Below, one piece after another: positions 20,393 to 20,402 of a stretch of 20,402 nucleotides of DNA. The stretch is from Oscillospiraceae bacterium (GTDB lineage Bacteria > Bacillota > Clostridia > Oscillospirales > Ruminococcaceae), in NCBI GenBank assembly GCA_016296165.1, contig JAEDJV010000035.1:1-20402 (forward strand), given 5' to 3'. A model generated the notes under the pieces. It did not search any database. It saw only the letters and a list, made by a program, of their open reading frames with translations, and was not told where the DNA came from. The first letter of the stretch is position 1. The number at the start of each line of letters is the position of its first letter. Both the position numbers and the translations under genes were made by a program.

Positions 20393-20402
20393 GGGAAAAA
20401 TC

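Larger units (their letters stand above)
19983..20402 (-). repeat. Long direct repeat, copy 2 (runs off the right edge)
   Basis: This copy has the same order of parts as 18140-18619: inverted repeat, CRISPR promoter and leader, array 2, terminator, shared-box promoter and 5' leader of the DUF1232 gene. Array 2 has one spacer fewer. Similarity continues to the last base of the window, so the full length is not visible. Confidence 0.9.

Noticed and set aside
16225..20402. The island as an insertion sequence or integrated phage.
   Set aside because: No transposase, integrase, tRNA-associated attachment site or structural phage gene is visible. The repeats could be mobile-unit ends, but this cannot be shown here.

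Overview
The window looks like chromosomal DNA from a low-GC, Gram-positive anaerobe of the class Clostridia, most likely a Ruminococcus-like member of the Oscillospiraceae. The evidence is the ribosomal-protein, NusG and SecE sequences, a long clostridial-type PRPP synthetase, SpoVG, a YfhO-family membrane protein, GGAGG-type ribosome binding sites, consensus sigma-A promoters and many U-tailed intrinsic terminators. The species is an inference; no rRNA or tRNA gene is present.

Left part (1-7000). A secreted acidic repeat protein runs off the left edge on the minus strand. Next come a membrane GGDEF diguanylate cyclase and the minus-strand operon rpmG-secE-nusG-rplK-rplA. Both rplK and rplA are preceded by a leader that imitates the L1-binding stalk of 23S rRNA, which suggests L1 autoregulation at two points. 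Divergent from rpmG are comEA and a PRPP synthetase gene.

Middle part (6900-16150). rplJ-rplL follow an L10 leader RNA with a terminator-type attenuator. In many Bacillota these genes sit directly after rplA; here they are on the opposite strand about 4 kb away. Then come a small ribbon-helix-helix protein, a zinc-ribbon/TM2 protein, a three-gene operon of small uncharacterised proteins, a YfcE-like phosphodiesterase, yfhO with a translationally adjacent Nudix hydrolase, spoVG and murC.

Right part (16200-20402) is an accessory island and the most unusual part of the window. Five minus-strand genes are present: two paralogous P-loop GTPases, two small unknown proteins (one frameshifted at an A6 tract) and a DUF1232 protein. 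Each gene has its own copy of one 5' cassette: a 20-bp box, a 16-17 bp gap, a TATAAT-like -10 element, and a nearly identical start context in which the conservation runs into codons 2 and 3. Two of the five cassettes are preceded by a mini-CRISPR array with the same 33-nt repeat (two spacers and one spacer), each with a matching leader, a consensus sigma-A promoter, a bidirectional terminator and a 62-nt imperfect inverted repeat. No cas gene is visible. The arrays lie in two direct copies of a segment of at least 420 bp that bracket three of the genes. The layout suggests a co-regulated, modular gene set that spreads by recombination at a shared 5' unit and is physically tied to orphan CRISPR arrays. 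A defence role is a hypothesis only.
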